64,000 bases of DNA from Alphaproteobacteria bacterium (GTDB taxonomy: Bacteria; Pseudomonadota; Alphaproteobacteria; TMED109). Position 1 is the first letter of the stretch, and every line of letters begins with the position of its first letter. Positions 18,732-27,490 of the stretch are shown in pieces. A program made the translations under genes and the position numbers. The notes under the pieces are model-generated. The model saw only the letters and a program-made list of their open reading frames with translations, made no database searches and was not told the origin of the DNA. The stretch lies in assembly GCA_022819905.1 (NCBI GenBank), contig JAJEGJ010000012.1, positions 50,688 through 114,687 on the forward strand. Reading direction: 5' to 3'.

Positions 18732-19829
18732 CTAGACATTGAAGCGAAACAGGATGACGTCGCCGTCGCGGACAACGTAGTCGCGGCCCTCGCTGCGGAG
18801 CTGGCCTGCCGCGCGGGCCCCTTGTTCGCCACCTGCGTCCACGAACGTGTCGAAGCCCGCAGTCTCCGCAGCGATAAACCCGCGCTCGAAATCACTGTGG
18901 ACCACCCCGGCCGCGCTCGCGGCCACCGTCCCGGCGCTGATCGTCCAGGCACGCGTCTCTTTCGGGTTGGCAGTGAAGAACGTGATCAATCCCAGTAGCG
19001 TGTAGCCGGCGCGTGCCACCCGGAGGAGCCCCGACTCGGAGAGCCCAACGCTTGCAAGGAATGCCTTGCGGTCTTCCGCAGCTTCGAGCTCGATGAGTTC
19101 GGCTTCCAGTTGCGCCGACACCAGCAGCAAGTCCGAATCGTGCGTGGCGGCGTGAGCTGCCGCAGCTTGGGTCAGCCCGTTGCCGCGGTGAACATCTGAC
19201 TCTGCGACGTTGGCGACGAACAGCACTGGCTTGTTCGTCAGCAGGCCCAGCTCCCGAAACAAGGCCGCATTGCTCTCGTCGGCCAGCTCTCGTGCCGATC
19301 GACCGTCACCCAGCTGCTGGATGCTGCGTTCCACGATCTCAAGCCGCTGACGGCTGCTTCGGTCGCCGCTCCGGGCCGACTTGATCAAGCGATCTCGGGA
19401 CCTCTCCAGAGTTCCGAGATCGGCGAGCAGGAGTTCCGTTTCGACGACTTCCGCGTCCGCCACGGGGTCCGGTCGTCCTGTCACGTGAGTGACGCGTTCG
19501 TCGTTGAAGCACCGAAGTACGTGAACAATCGCATCAACTTCCCGGATGCGCGCGAGAAATCGGTTGCCGAGGCCCTCGCCTTGGCTGGCGCCCTTCACCA
19601 GGCCGGCGATGTCCACGAAGTCGATCATGGCGGGAGTGCGGACAGCGGACCCGGAAATGTCAGCCAGGCGATCAAGGCGTGGATCGGGCACCGGTACACG
19701 ACCAACATTGGGTTCGATGGTGCAGAAGGGGTAGTTGGCTGCCTCCGCGGTAGCAGCTCCGCTTAAAGCATTGAACAGGGTGGACTTCCCGACGTTGGGC
19801 AGCCCCACAATGCCGCACCGGAAGCCCAT
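18732..19829 (-). CDS. ychF: redox-regulated ribosome-binding ATPase YchF
   Basis: Obg-like P-loop NTPase of 365 aa, the exact family size, with ATP rather than GTP preference. Contains GIVGLPNVGKSTLFNAL (P-loop), DFVDIAGLVKGASQGEGLGN (switch/G3), the central coiled-coil (~200-280) and the C-terminal TGS-like domain (LITFFTANPKETRAWTI). The ATG at 19829 sits at the conserved MGFRCGIVG. It precedes no close partner downstream and follows pth by 10 nt, as in many alphaproteobacteria. Confidence 0.96.
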   Translation of the reverse strand: MGFRCGIVGLPNVGKSTLFNALSGAATAEAANYPFCTIEPNVGRVPVPDPRLDRLADISGSAVRTPAMIDFVDIAGLVKGASQGEGLGNRFLARIREVDAIVHVLRCFNDERVTHVTGRPDPVADAEVVETELLLADLGTLERSRDRLIKSARSGDRSSRQRLEIVERSIQQLGDGRSARELADESNAALFRELGLLTNKPVLFVANVAESDVHRGNGLTQAAAAHAATHDSDLLLVSAQLEAELIELEAAEDRKAFLASVGLSESGLLRVARAGYTLLGLITFFTANPKETRAWTISAGTVAASAAGVVHSDFERGFIAAETAGFDTFVDAGGEQGARAAGQLRSEGRDYVVRDGDVILFRFNV

Positions 19830-19839
19830 GGCGGTTGCC

Positions 19840-20430
19840 TCAGTCTGCCTCTGCCACGGGCGGCGGTGCATCCAGCACCACACGATTCATAAAGCGATCG
19901 TCCTCGCCGCTGACCAGCAGCGGCGCCGCGACCGCCATCGCGGCCAGCAGCGGTTGCAGCCAGACAAGTTCGGCCCGACCAAAATCCCTGAGGACATACC
20001 GCTCGGCCACTTCGCCATGGGGAGGACGGCCGATCCCGATCCGGACCCTTCGATAGTCGCGTCCGAGACAGCGGTCGATGCTGTCAATGCCCCGGTGCCC
20101 GCCACTGCCGCCGCCGCGGCGAACCCGGATTTTTCCTGCCGCGAGATCAAGATCGTCGTAGAACACCGTTACCCGCGCCGGGGGTACCTTGTAGAACCGG
20201 CAGGCCAAACTCACTGCCTCGCCCGAGCGGTTCATCCAGGTAAGGGGACACAGCGCCAACACGGAGGCGCCGTCAATCCGGCCTGATCGGATGGCGCCGC
20301 GGAATCGCTGTCTGGTACGCCCAAAACGGTGTTCGGCGGCGATTGAGGAAAGCGCCATGAATCCGGCGTTGTGTCGCTGGCGTGCGTGCGCTGCTCCCGG
20401 GTTGCCGAGCCCGACGAAAACCTGGTCCAC
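19840..20430 (-). CDS. pth: peptidyl-tRNA hydrolase
   Basis: Recycles peptidyl-tRNA released from stalled ribosomes. 196 aa, normal length. Motifs FVGLGNPGAAHARQRHNAGF with catalytic His, LTWMNRSGEAV and VFYDDLDLAAGKIRVRRGGGSGGHRGIDSI are all present. Forms the rplY-pth-ychF run, translated in the order prs, rplY, pth, ychF. Confidence 0.96.
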   Translation of the reverse strand: MDQVFVGLGNPGAAHARQRHNAGFMALSSIAAEHRFGRTRQRFRGAIRSGRIDGASVLALCPLTWMNRSGEAVSLACRFYKVPPARVTVFYDDLDLAAGKIRVRRGGGSGGHRGIDSIDRCLGRDYRRVRIGIGRPPHGEVAERYVLRDFGRAELVWLQPLLAAMAVAAPLLVSGEDDRFMNRVVLDAPPPVAEAD

Positions 20431-20454
20431 GCGATCGGCCTCGCGACCGGATGG

Positions 20455-21123
20455 CTACTCTTCCGTTGGTGCTTCTTCCAGTTCGGGAGTCTCCTCGAGC
20501 TCCTCCTCTTCCTCTACTTCTTCTTCCTCTTCGGCAGTTGCGGCAGAGACCAGCGCGGAAGGTGCGACGATACTTGCGACCGTGAAATCCCGATCCCCGA
20601 TGGTGGGGTGCACGGCGGGATCCAGCTCGGTGTGGCTGATATGAAGGCTGTCACCGATTTCCAGGTCCGCGACGTCGAATTCGATTGCTTCCGGGATCAG
20701 GCTGGCCGGGCAGTTCACGTTGATGGTGCGTCTGACGATGTTGAGCACACCGCCGCGCTTGAGGCCAGGGCAGACCTCCTGATTGAGGAACGCCACCGGC
20801 ACGTCGACGGTGACCCGGGTGTCCGGTCCAACACGCAGGAAATCCAGATGGACCGGATCATCCGTGACCGGATGGTAGGCGACGGCCTGCGGCAACACCC
20901 GGATCGCGGAGTCCTGGTTCAGATCGATATCGTACAGCCTGGTCCGAAAACCCGGTCGCCGGATTTCGCGACGGCTGAAATCGAGATCAATGTCGATGGC
21001 GACGGGTTCGAAGTCCTTGCCGTAGATGATGGCCGGCAGCCGGCCCTTTCGGCGGAGCTCCCGTGCCCCTCCCTTGCCGCGAGGTGTGCGCACCTCGGCT
21101 TTGATGGTCGACGTGTTTTCCAT
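20455..21123 (-). CDS. rplY: 50S ribosomal protein L25 (Ctc/TL5 type)
   Basis: 5S-rRNA-binding protein of the long Ctc type, 222 aa. The N-terminal L25 domain has RGKGGARELRRKGRLPAIIYGKDFEP, and the C-terminal beta domain (~95-190) has VPVAFLNQEVCPGLKRGGVLN. The last ~27 residues are almost wholly Glu (TAEEEEEVEEEEELEETPEL). ATG start; lies 32 nt downstream of prs. Confidence 0.95.
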   Translation of the reverse strand: MENTSTIKAEVRTPRGKGGARELRRKGRLPAIIYGKDFEPVAIDIDLDFSRREIRRPGFRTRLYDIDLNQDSAIRVLPQAVAYHPVTDDPVHLDFLRVGPDTRVTVDVPVAFLNQEVCPGLKRGGVLNIVRRTINVNCPASLIPEAIEFDVADLEIGDSLHISHTELDPAVHPTIGDRDFTVASIVAPSALVSAATAEEEEEVEEEEELEETPELEEAPTEE

Positions 21124-21155
21124 AGATCCGTCCCGGGGCGAACGGTGCCCCCGCC

Positions 21156-22127
21156 TCAGTCGAAGAGGTTGGATACCGAGCGATGATCGCTGATCCGCCG
21201 GATCGCCTCGGCGACCAGCGGGACGACCGAGAGTGTCTGGATTTTCGGCGAATTTGCAACCTCGGCACGCGCGGGGATGCTGTCCGTCACCAGCAACATG
21301 TCCAGCGTGGAACCATTGATCCGCTCAACTGCCGGGCCTGACAGCACACCGTGGGTCGCATAGCATGCAACGCGGCTGGCTCCGGCCGTCGTCAAAGCCT
21401 GCGCTGCGTTGCACAGAGTCCCCGCGGTGTCGACGATGTCGTCCACAATGATGCAAACCCGCCCGCGGACTTCTCCGATGATGTTGACGACTTCGGAGAC
21501 GTTCTCGCGGTCGCGCCGCTTGTCAACGATGGCCAGGCTGCTGTCCACCCGAGCTGCCAGATACCTAGCGCGCGCGACGCCGCCGACGTCGGGGGAGACC
21601 AGCACGTAGGAATCGTTCTGGAACCGCTCCCGGATATCGGCAGCAATTACGGGCGCGGCGTACAGGTTGTCGACCGGGATATCGAAGAATCCTTGGATCT
21701 GGTTCGCGTGCAAATCAATTGTCAGCACGCGACTGGCGCCGGCCGTGGTGATCAGGTTCGCGACGAGCTTGGCCGAGATCGGTGCGCGGGGCGCCGCCTT
21801 TCGGTCCTGGCGCGCATAGCCAAAGTAAGGGATGACCGCCGTAACGCTGGCCGCAGAGGCGCGTCTCAAGGCGTCGATGCAGACCAGTAGCTCCATGATG
21901 TGATCGTTGGCGGGAGGTGACGTGGACTGCAGCACGAACACGTCCTGGCCTCGGACGTTTTCGCGCACCTCGACGAACACTTCGCCGTCCGAAAATCGCC
22001 GCACATCGGCAGCTGTCAGCCTAAGGCCCAGCTCATCGGCAACCGCGCTAGCGAATTGCTCATTGCTGTTTCCAGCCAGTAGGCGCATGGGCCGCGGCAT
22101 CCCCGGTGTACCCGCGCCCGTCGTCAT
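21156..22127 (-). CDS. prs: ribose-phosphate pyrophosphokinase
   Basis: Makes PRPP from ribose 5-phosphate and ATP, feeding nucleotide, His and Trp synthesis. Recognised by [19 protein letters not shown], the ATP loop [34 protein letters not shown] and the PRPP loop [13 protein letters not shown]. Start is ambiguous: ATG 22127 (323 aa) is used here; ATG 22100 or 22088 and TTG 22142 are in frame, and none has a convincing Shine-Dalgarno. Confidence 0.95.
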   Translation of the reverse strand: MTTGAGTPGMPRPMRLLAGNSNEQFASAVADELGLRLTAADVRRFSDGEVFVEVRENVRGQDVFVLQSTSPPANDHIMELLVCIDALRRASAASVTAVIPYFGYARQDRKAAPRAPISAKLVANLITTAGASRVLTIDLHANQIQGFFDIPVDNLYAAPVIAADIRERFQNDSYVLVSPDVGGVARARYLAARVDSSLAIVDKRRDRENVSEVVNIIGEVRGRVCIIVDDIVDTAGTLCNAAQALTTAGASRVACYATHGVLSGPAVERINGSTLDMLLVTDSIPARAEVANSPKIQTLSVVPLVAEAIRRISDHRSVSNLFD

Positions 22128-22147
22128 CGACCTGCGCAACAAAAAAT

Positions 22148-22841
22148 TTACTCATGCGCTGCATCGGGGTAAAGGGACGGGGCGATCAGGACGTCCCGCC
22201 GGCCCGCGCCGCAGTCCCGGTACTGCCCGTCGGGCGCCAACGCCCCCGCACCGGTGCGGCATTCCGGGAACCTGCCGGAAGGGACGCGTTGCCACCTCCT
22301 GCCGGCGCTGAATCCGAGTCCCCTGGCTGCAGGCCCACCGTCGCCGGCCCACCAAGACCTCACGTAAGGGACAATCCGGCCGAACGTCGTGTTGAGGGAA
22401 GTTTCGGTGAACGCGCAGCAACCGGCGGCGGGTTCAGTGGGCCCCATGCCCTCTCTGGTCTCGAGGACCGGTCTACGCCATCGCTCTCGCCGATCCAGGC
22501 TTGGATGCCGGTACGGCTCGCCCACGATCTTCAGGGTCAATCAACGCGACCACGGGTGTCCACCAGCCGGATTCCACGAGCTTGGCGCGGCTTGACCGGG
22601 CCTCCATTCTGATCGACGTCTCATTTTCACCGATTCGGTCCCGTGGTTCGGGTTCCAGATCGGAATGTCGAGCCGCCAGCCGTCCGGAAGACGCGCTATG
22701 CGCTGCAATTTCCTGCCCGAGGACGCGCGCCGTCCAAAGCCCGAACACGACCACAAGCGCGCAAGGAATTGACTGGCTTCGCTTGTTGCCGCGATCTTCT
22801 GCCGTCACGGTCATTCGGGCCTGCGAACGCGGACAGCGCAC
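22148..22841 (-). pseudogene. possible decayed coding sequence, unidentified
   Basis: No intact gene covers this stretch. On the minus strand a frame opens with a signal-peptide-like run (CALVVVFGLWTARVLGQ). A second frame carries ARLPDGWRLDIPIWNPN, the first resumes with KLVESGWWTPVVALIDPEDR, and a third has TSLNTTFGRIVPYVRSWW ending near [14 protein letters not shown]. Such protein-like pieces in three frames could be a frameshifted exported-protein gene, but I recognise no family and chance is possible in GC-rich DNA. Confidence 0.25.
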
Positions 22842-22974
22842 GTGGGTTGCCGCCTGCCTTCCCTCCCTATGCCGCTATCTATTGTCTATCGATATCGGGG
22901 CCGCTGTCCGGGATGGCAAGAGATGATACATTGGGTTTATCGTCCTTGACTTAACGCATAAAGGGAACCGACCC

Positions 22975-23205
22975 ATGTCGTCCACGGAAGCCCGCCTTAG
23001 CACCCTCATCAGGGAGAATCTCGACTTGGATCATGAACCCGATTTCGATCGGGAGTTCAGCGAAGTCGGGGTTTCTTCCGTCGATGCGGTGGCATTCTAT
23101 AAGCTGGTCAACGAGGAATTTCAGCTAAACATGGTGGCGGAGGACTGCTTGCAATTTCGGACCCTGCGGGATTTGGTCGCACATATTGATTCGGGCGCTG
23201 GCTAA
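22975..23205 (+). CDS. acyl-carrier-protein-like protein
   Basis: 76-aa helical protein with an acyl/peptidyl carrier fold. The phosphopantetheine site is in FSEVGVSSVDAVAFYKLV: the usual DSL is SSV, with Ser still available. AGGGA precedes the ATG by 9 nt. It is not the fatty-acid ACP (a standard acpP lies at 46155-46391), and no synthase or ligase is adjacent. It stands alone between decayed regions, so it may be a remnant of a small lipid or natural-product locus. Confidence 0.72.
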   Translation: MSSTEARLSTLIRENLDLDHEPDFDREFSEVGVSSVDAVAFYKLVNEEFQLNMVAEDCLQFRTLRDLVAHIDSGAG

Positions 23206-23435
23206 AGCTTCCTCGTCGGTCGTGTACGTCTGTTCGATATCGTACTTGCTGCAGCCTGAGCCAGGTTGATCGCCCCCTGGTTTGGCGGCAACCACCGCCT
23301 GCACGGAAAGCCGGATTGTCGCCCGGCGTGGCGGCCGTAGCGGCTAAGTGATGGTATCGAAAAGCCAATATCGAACCCATGCGGGCAGAAGCAGCGTGGG
23401 AAATACCGGAGCCGATTTCAATTTGCCGGGTTGAT
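23206..23435. other. intergenic, no gene seen
   Basis: 230 nt after the ACP-like gene. I see no coding frame with family-like sequence and no clear hairpin. Confidence 0.5.
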
Positions 23436-23620
23436 ACAGACGAGCAGACAACGCCGACCGTACGACAGCACGGCAGTCGTGATGCGGACGCCCGGATGGT
23501 CTTGAGCCACGGAAGCGGGGCCGCAGCTGACCTCTATCGTCCCTTGGGGACGCTGCTGGCGGACGATTTCGACCTGTTCGTATACGACCTCGGAAACCAC
23601 AACCTCGCGCGGCCGTCTTT
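23436..23620 (+). pseudogene. alpha/beta-hydrolase fragment (N-terminal part only)
   Basis: In one frame the sequence reads MVLSHGSGAAADLYRPLGTL then LADDFDLFVYDLGNHN. This resembles the oxyanion-hole HG and first strands of a family of alpha/beta hydrolases with an xLSHGNG...FDxxxYDxRNHG pattern. The match stops at about 23617. The nucleophile elbow (GxSxG), acid and His are not found in any frame downstream, and the frame continues as Arg/Pro-rich noise. A degraded gene is the best reading. Confidence 0.5.
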
Positions 23621-24154
23621 GAGGGGATGTAGCCGAACGCCGGGCGCGTCGGCGCTGCCCGGATGCGTCCCCGCCTGCAGGCGGAACAGGATCCGCGCCA
23701 GCCGTGGCCCGAGACCGGCGGGAAGCCACGCCGCGTCGTCGCGGCCGTGCAGCGCCAACAGTCCCTTGTGCCTGATCTCATGATTCACTGCAGCGCGCCA
23801 CGTTACACGCTGCGATCCATCGTCATGCGGCCACGAGCAGCGGCAACCCAACTGTCCGGTCACGTGTGCACGGTTCGCTGCGGGAACATTGGCGGCGATC
23901 GCATCGGCTCGTCCCGTTCGGAGCGCAGGATCAGTGGCCAGCCCCTGCGAGCGCAACAGAGGCACAGCTCGGGTCGAACCCTGACGAGGCGGTGCATTCG
24001 GACACAGCACGGTTTCTCACTGGCTGGTCCCGGTCGCTCCATGGATTTGGTGTTGTCGTTGCCCTATTCGAAAACTATCCTCCCGGAAGTTTGGCGGCGA
24101 CGCCCCGAACACCCCACACTCTCGGTTCGTTCATTTCATGGAGGGTTTTCGCCC
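23621..24154. other. gene-poor stretch with possible decayed sequence
   Basis: About 530 nt before the cytochrome gene. On the minus strand a frame includes RHKGLLALHGRDDAAW then LPAGLGPRLARILFRLQAG, which looks protein-like but is unassigned. Frames on both strands are otherwise Arg/Ser-rich. A Shine-Dalgarno GGAGGG at 24140-24145 serves the next gene. Confidence 0.4.
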
Positions 24155-24541
24155 ATGATTCGAGTTCTCACGGTCGCGGCCGTTCTTGGCGCCTTGGCCA
24201 TTTCCAGCATGGCTTCGGCAGGCGACGCCGCGAATGGCGAGAAAGTCTTCCAGAAGTGCAAGGCATGTCATACCGTTGACGAAGGGGGCAAGGATCGCGT
24301 CGGTCCTAACCTCTGGGGCGTGTTTGACACGGCCCTGGGGACCAACCGGCCTGACTACAAGTACTCCAAGGGCCTGAAGGCGCTGGGCGAGGAAGGCAAG
24401 ACCTGGACCGACGAGTTGATGGACACCTGGATTACCAATCCGAAACAGGTTGTTGCCCGCTCCAAGATGATCTTCCCGGGCCTGAGGAAGCCTGACGATC
24501 GCGCAGACGTCATCGCGTACCTCAGGCAGTTCGGCGGCTAG
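24155..24541 (+). CDS. class I cytochrome c (c2-like), periplasmic
   Basis: 128 aa with a Sec signal peptide (residues 1-22, cut after ASA). Haem is bound covalently at C35-x-x-C38-H39 (KCKACHTVDEGG), and Met105 in SKMIFPG is the likely sixth ligand. RVGPNLWGVFDTALG is typical of cytochrome c2/c552 proteins. Strong ribosome site GGAGGG 9 nt before the ATG. It is followed after 28 nt by coxG, so it may carry electrons from the Mo-hydroxylase encoded opposite (inference). Confidence 0.92.
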   Translation: MIRVLTVAAVLGALAISSMASAGDAANGEKVFQKCKACHTVDEGGKDRVGPNLWGVFDTALGTNRPDYKYSKGLKALGEEGKTWTDELMDTWITNPKQVVARSKMIFPGLRKPDDRADVIAYLRQFGG

Positions 24542-24569
24542 GCGGGCACCAGACTAGGGGCCCACGACC

Positions 24570-25175
24570 ATCGACTTCAGCGGGCAATTCCAGATCCCGG
24601 CGCCGCGGGTCCGGGTCTGGGATGCCCTGAACGATCCGGATGTTCTGAAGCGGTGCATTCCCGGATGCGAGCATCTGGCCTCGGTGGGTCCTGACGCGTT
24701 TGAAGCCCGAGTCCGGGCCCGGGTGGGTCCGGTATCGGCAGTGTTCTCCGGATCCGTCAGGCTGTCGGAAGTACAGCCTCCCGAGAGCTATGTCCTGGTC
24801 GGCGAAGGCAAGGGTGGGGCCGCCGGCTTCGCGAAGGGATCGGCGCGGGTAGCGTTGGCCGAAAGTGACGACGGCGGCACGGTACTGAGTTACACGGTGG
24901 AGGTCGGTGTCGGCGGCCGTCTGGCCCAACTGGGTTCCCGCCTGATTGGGGGCGCGATGGACCAGTACTCCACCTCGTTCTTCAATTCCTTCGCCGACAT
25001 CGTTGCGACGGAATCGGCGGCGGCGGCGGGCCCCCCCCTGGACGCGCCGGCGGAGGATTCGGTCGCCCTGCGGGAAGAGCCTCCAGCCCGTGGCTCACGT
25101 CCAGGCTGGCAAATTCCGCTGCTCGTGGCCTTGGGGATACTGGCGGTACTCTTGGTGCTGGCGTCGTTCAGCTGA
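24570..25175 (+). CDS. coxG: CoxG, SRPBCC-family CO dehydrogenase accessory protein
   Basis: CoxG proteins have a START/SRPBCC fold and a C-terminal anchor thought to recruit the Mo-hydroxylase to the membrane. IDFSGQFQIPAPRVRVWDAL then LNDPDVLKRCIPGCEHL is the family N-terminus, and ALGILAVLLVLASFS is the terminal membrane segment. The frame is closed by TAG at 24555, and no ATG, GTG or TTG occurs until GTG 24684. That start would delete 38 conserved residues. The family start aligns with ATC at 24570, which has AGGGG 9 nt upstream, so initiation at AUC is proposed (201 aa). If not used, the protein is truncated. Confidence 0.82.
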   Translation: MDFSGQFQIPAPRVRVWDALNDPDVLKRCIPGCEHLASVGPDAFEARVRARVGPVSAVFSGSVRLSEVQPPESYVLVGEGKGGAAGFAKGSARVALAESDDGGTVLSYTVEVGVGGRLAQLGSRLIGGAMDQYSTSFFNSFADIVATESAAAAGPPLDAPAEDSVALREEPPARGSRPGWQIPLLVALGILAVLLVLASFS

Positions 25176-25205
25176 TCGACGACTCCGATTAGAGCTGCTG
25201 AGCCC

Positions 25206-26795
25206 TCAACAACTGCGCCGCTTTGCCAGGGCCTCGGGGGTATCGAGGTCGACCAGAGGGGCGCTCGTGCCGCACTCGACCTCACAGACCGCCTCGTCGT
25301 TGGAGTCCACGACGTGACGGGCACCCGTGTCGCCGGTCACCCGCAGGATTTCCGCGAAGTACTGTCGTGCGAACAGCACCGGATTGCCGCGGGTCCCGTT
25401 GTGCGTGGCGACCACGATGGCCCGCCCCTCGATCGGGTCAAACGCAGCCATCAGCTGGTCGACCAACCCGGCGTCCACATCCGGCATGTCGGCCAGCATC
25501 AGGATGGCCCCATCGTGGCCTGCGGGAACCGCCGCAAGGCCGGCATGCACGCTCGTCGAGAGCCCTACCCGGAAATCGCTGTTGTGGACGAGCGTGACAT
25601 CCAGCCCGTCCAGGACCGCGGCGACTTTGTCCGGTTGATGGCCCGTCACGACGATGACCGGAGCGGCTTCGGAGGCGATGGCGGCGCTGGCAGCCTTGGC
25701 AACCAGAGGCTGGCCGTCGACTGACTCCAGAAGCTTGTTGCCGCCTCGCATGCGCTGCGATCGGCCAGCGGCCATGATCACGGCCGCGATTCGCGGGGCA
25801 CGGCTCTGACGCCGGCGCGCGGCCGTTTTCTTCAGCAGGCCGCCCGCCCCCATGGCAACGACGACGGCCGAATCCACATCGAGATCAGCCGCAAACCGTT
25901 CGAGAACCATGTCCAGCCCGTTGCGGGCGGGAGCTCTCGCGCAGCCGGGCAGACCGATGACACGGGTGGACTGCAGGGTGCCCAGCAGGAGCAGGTTGCC
26001 CGGGTCCACCGGCATGCCGAAGTGATCGACCCGTCCGCCGGCCCGTTCGATGGCCGCCGGGATCACGTCTCGCCGGTCGACGATCGCCGAGGCGCCGCTC
26101 ACGAGTACCAGATCCGGCTTGCCACGGAGTGCTTCTGTCAGGGCGTCGGCAAGCCGTGCTGTCTCGTGCGGGACCGTGCGTTCCTCGGCCACCGTGCCAC
26201 CGAGTTCCACGATCCGGTTGCCGACACCGGTCCGGGACAGCTTCAAGAGCTTGGGCGTCGTGTCGGAAAGGGTCGTCAGCACATGCTCGACGGAGAGGGG
26301 CCGGAACGGCGCCACGGAGAGCAGGCCCTCAGCGGACGTGCAGGCCGTCTCAACGTCGCCCCTGGGCACGGCAAAGGGAATGATCTTGATCGTTGCGACG
26401 AGATCGCCGGTACGGACTCGTGCCCCATCGGCCAGCGTCGCGATCGTGATGGCTTCCGAAACCAGATTGCAGCGTTGCATGGCGCCGGCATCGACCTGGA
26501 CGAGGCCGTCGGCCGTTGCCATGACATTGACACGCCCGCCGAACGGCTTGCGAATTTGGGTGGCTGCGCTGGCTGCCGCCGTTGCGAGCGCGGTGGCTGC
26601 CGTGTCTTCATCGACGTCGTCGGGACCGAGCCGGGCCACCGTCACCTGGTCGATGCCTGCCTGGCACAAGGCGTCGATATCGGCAGCGCTCAGTACGCGA
26701 CCCTTGCGGAACTTGGTGCCGGCCACTCGAAGCGAATGGGCCAGTATGGCCCCTTCGCAGTTGGAGGCTGGCTGCAGGCCGAAATCCACCGTCAA
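25206..26795 (-). CDS. fusion: MoeA/MoaB-like molybdopterin-binding domain + MobA-like nucleotidyltransferase
   Basis: 529 aa. Residues ~1-330 resemble the molybdopterin-binding proteins of Mo-hydroxylase loci (LAHSLRVAGTKFRKGRVL, DLVLVSGASAIVDRRDVIP, GLPGCARAPARNG). From ~340 on is a MocA/MobA cytidylyltransferase domain (IAAVIMAAGRSQRMRGGNK for CTP, ILMLADMPDVDAGLVDQL). Together they probably finish molybdopterin cytosine dinucleotide cofactor and hand it to the enzyme. Last gene of the cox-type operon, overlapping xdhC by 4 nt. It faces coxG tail to tail. Confidence 0.88.
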   Translation of the reverse strand: MTVDFGLQPASNCEGAILAHSLRVAGTKFRKGRVLSAADIDALCQAGIDQVTVARLGPDDVDEDTAATALATAAASAATQIRKPFGGRVNVMATADGLVQVDAGAMQRCNLVSEAITIATLADGARVRTGDLVATIKIIPFAVPRGDVETACTSAEGLLSVAPFRPLSVEHVLTTLSDTTPKLLKLSRTGVGNRIVELGGTVAEERTVPHETARLADALTEALRGKPDLVLVSGASAIVDRRDVIPAAIERAGGRVDHFGMPVDPGNLLLLGTLQSTRVIGLPGCARAPARNGLDMVLERFAADLDVDSAVVVAMGAGGLLKKTAARRRQSRAPRIAAVIMAAGRSQRMRGGNKLLESVDGQPLVAKAASAAIASEAAPVIVVTGHQPDKVAAVLDGLDVTLVHNSDFRVGLSTSVHAGLAAVPAGHDGAILMLADMPDVDAGLVDQLMAAFDPIEGRAIVVATHNGTRGNPVLFARQYFAEILRVTGDTGARHVVDSNDEAVCEVECGTSAPLVDLDTPEALAKRRSC

Positions 26796-27490
26796 CTCGC
26801 CGCCGCGCCGCCGCGGCGCACGCTCACGACCTGGGCGAGAATGGCAGCGGCAATCTCGGCCGGAGCCCGTGCGCCGATGGCAAGTCCGACCGGCCCATGG
26901 ATACGGGCGATCTCGGAATCCGAGAAACCTTCCCGGCGGAGGCGCTTGCAGCGGGCCGCATGCGTGCGCGTGCTGCCGAGCGAACCAATGAAAAAGGCAG
27001 GACTTCGAAGCGCAACGCCGAGGGCAGCGTCGTCGAGCTTCGGGTCGTGGGTGAGCGTGATCACGGCAGTACGGGAGTCCGGCCGGAGCGATTCCATCGC
27101 CTCGTCAGGCCACAGATCGACAACCTGGACGCCCGGGAACCGCGCGGTAGTGGCGAACGCACTCCGGGGATCGATCACGATGGTGTCAAATCCGGCCAGA
27201 ACCGCCATCTTCACCAGCGGCTGGGCAATGTGGACGGCCCCGACGACGACCATCCGGTACGGCGGGGTGTGGACATGGACGAACCACGCCTCCCCGTCGG
27301 CCTCGACGGTCCCGCTCTCGTCGTCCGCGATCCGCCGCGATGCATCCGCCGCCGCCTCCTCGGGGAGGGAGGGGTCCGCGCCGTCGAACGACACGACCCC
27401 CTGCGCGCCATCACTTACTCTGGTGACAACGGCGAGCGGTGTGCGGGCGGCACGCGCCTCGAGAATCCGTGCCAGCGTGGCGTCCTTCAC
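26792..27490 (-). CDS. xdhC: XdhC-family protein, C-terminal (Rossmann) type
   Basis: Mo-hydroxylase maturation factor (XdhC/CoxF-like) that protects and inserts sulfurated Mo cofactor. MVVVGAVHIAQPLVKMAVLA is the nucleotide-binding motif, and VITLTHDPKLDDAAL plus FFIGSLGSTRTHAARCKRL are family signatures. GTG start at 27490 overlaps the preceding frame by 4 nt (GTGA); 232 aa. The gene before it encodes only the N-terminal XdhC module, so the two may act together. Confidence 0.9.
   Translation of the reverse strand: MKDATLARILEARAARTPLAVVTRVSDGAQGVVSFDGADPSLPEEAAADASRRIADDESGTVEADGEAWFVHVHTPPYRMVVVGAVHIAQPLVKMAVLAGFDTIVIDPRSAFATTARFPGVQVVDLWPDEAMESLRPDSRTAVITLTHDPKLDDAALGVALRSPAFFIGSLGSTRTHAARCKRLRREGFSDSEIARIHGPVGLAIGARAPAEIAAAILAQVVSVRRGGAAAS

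Noticed and set aside
23663..24154. 160-residue extension upstream of the cytochrome c
   Set aside because: The cytochrome has its own signal peptide and a strong GGAGGG ribosome site at ATG 24155.
22143..24154. tRNA or other structured RNA gene in the gene-poor stretch
   Set aside because: No T-loop GTTCRANYC-type box with a matching acceptor stem was found on reading both strands.
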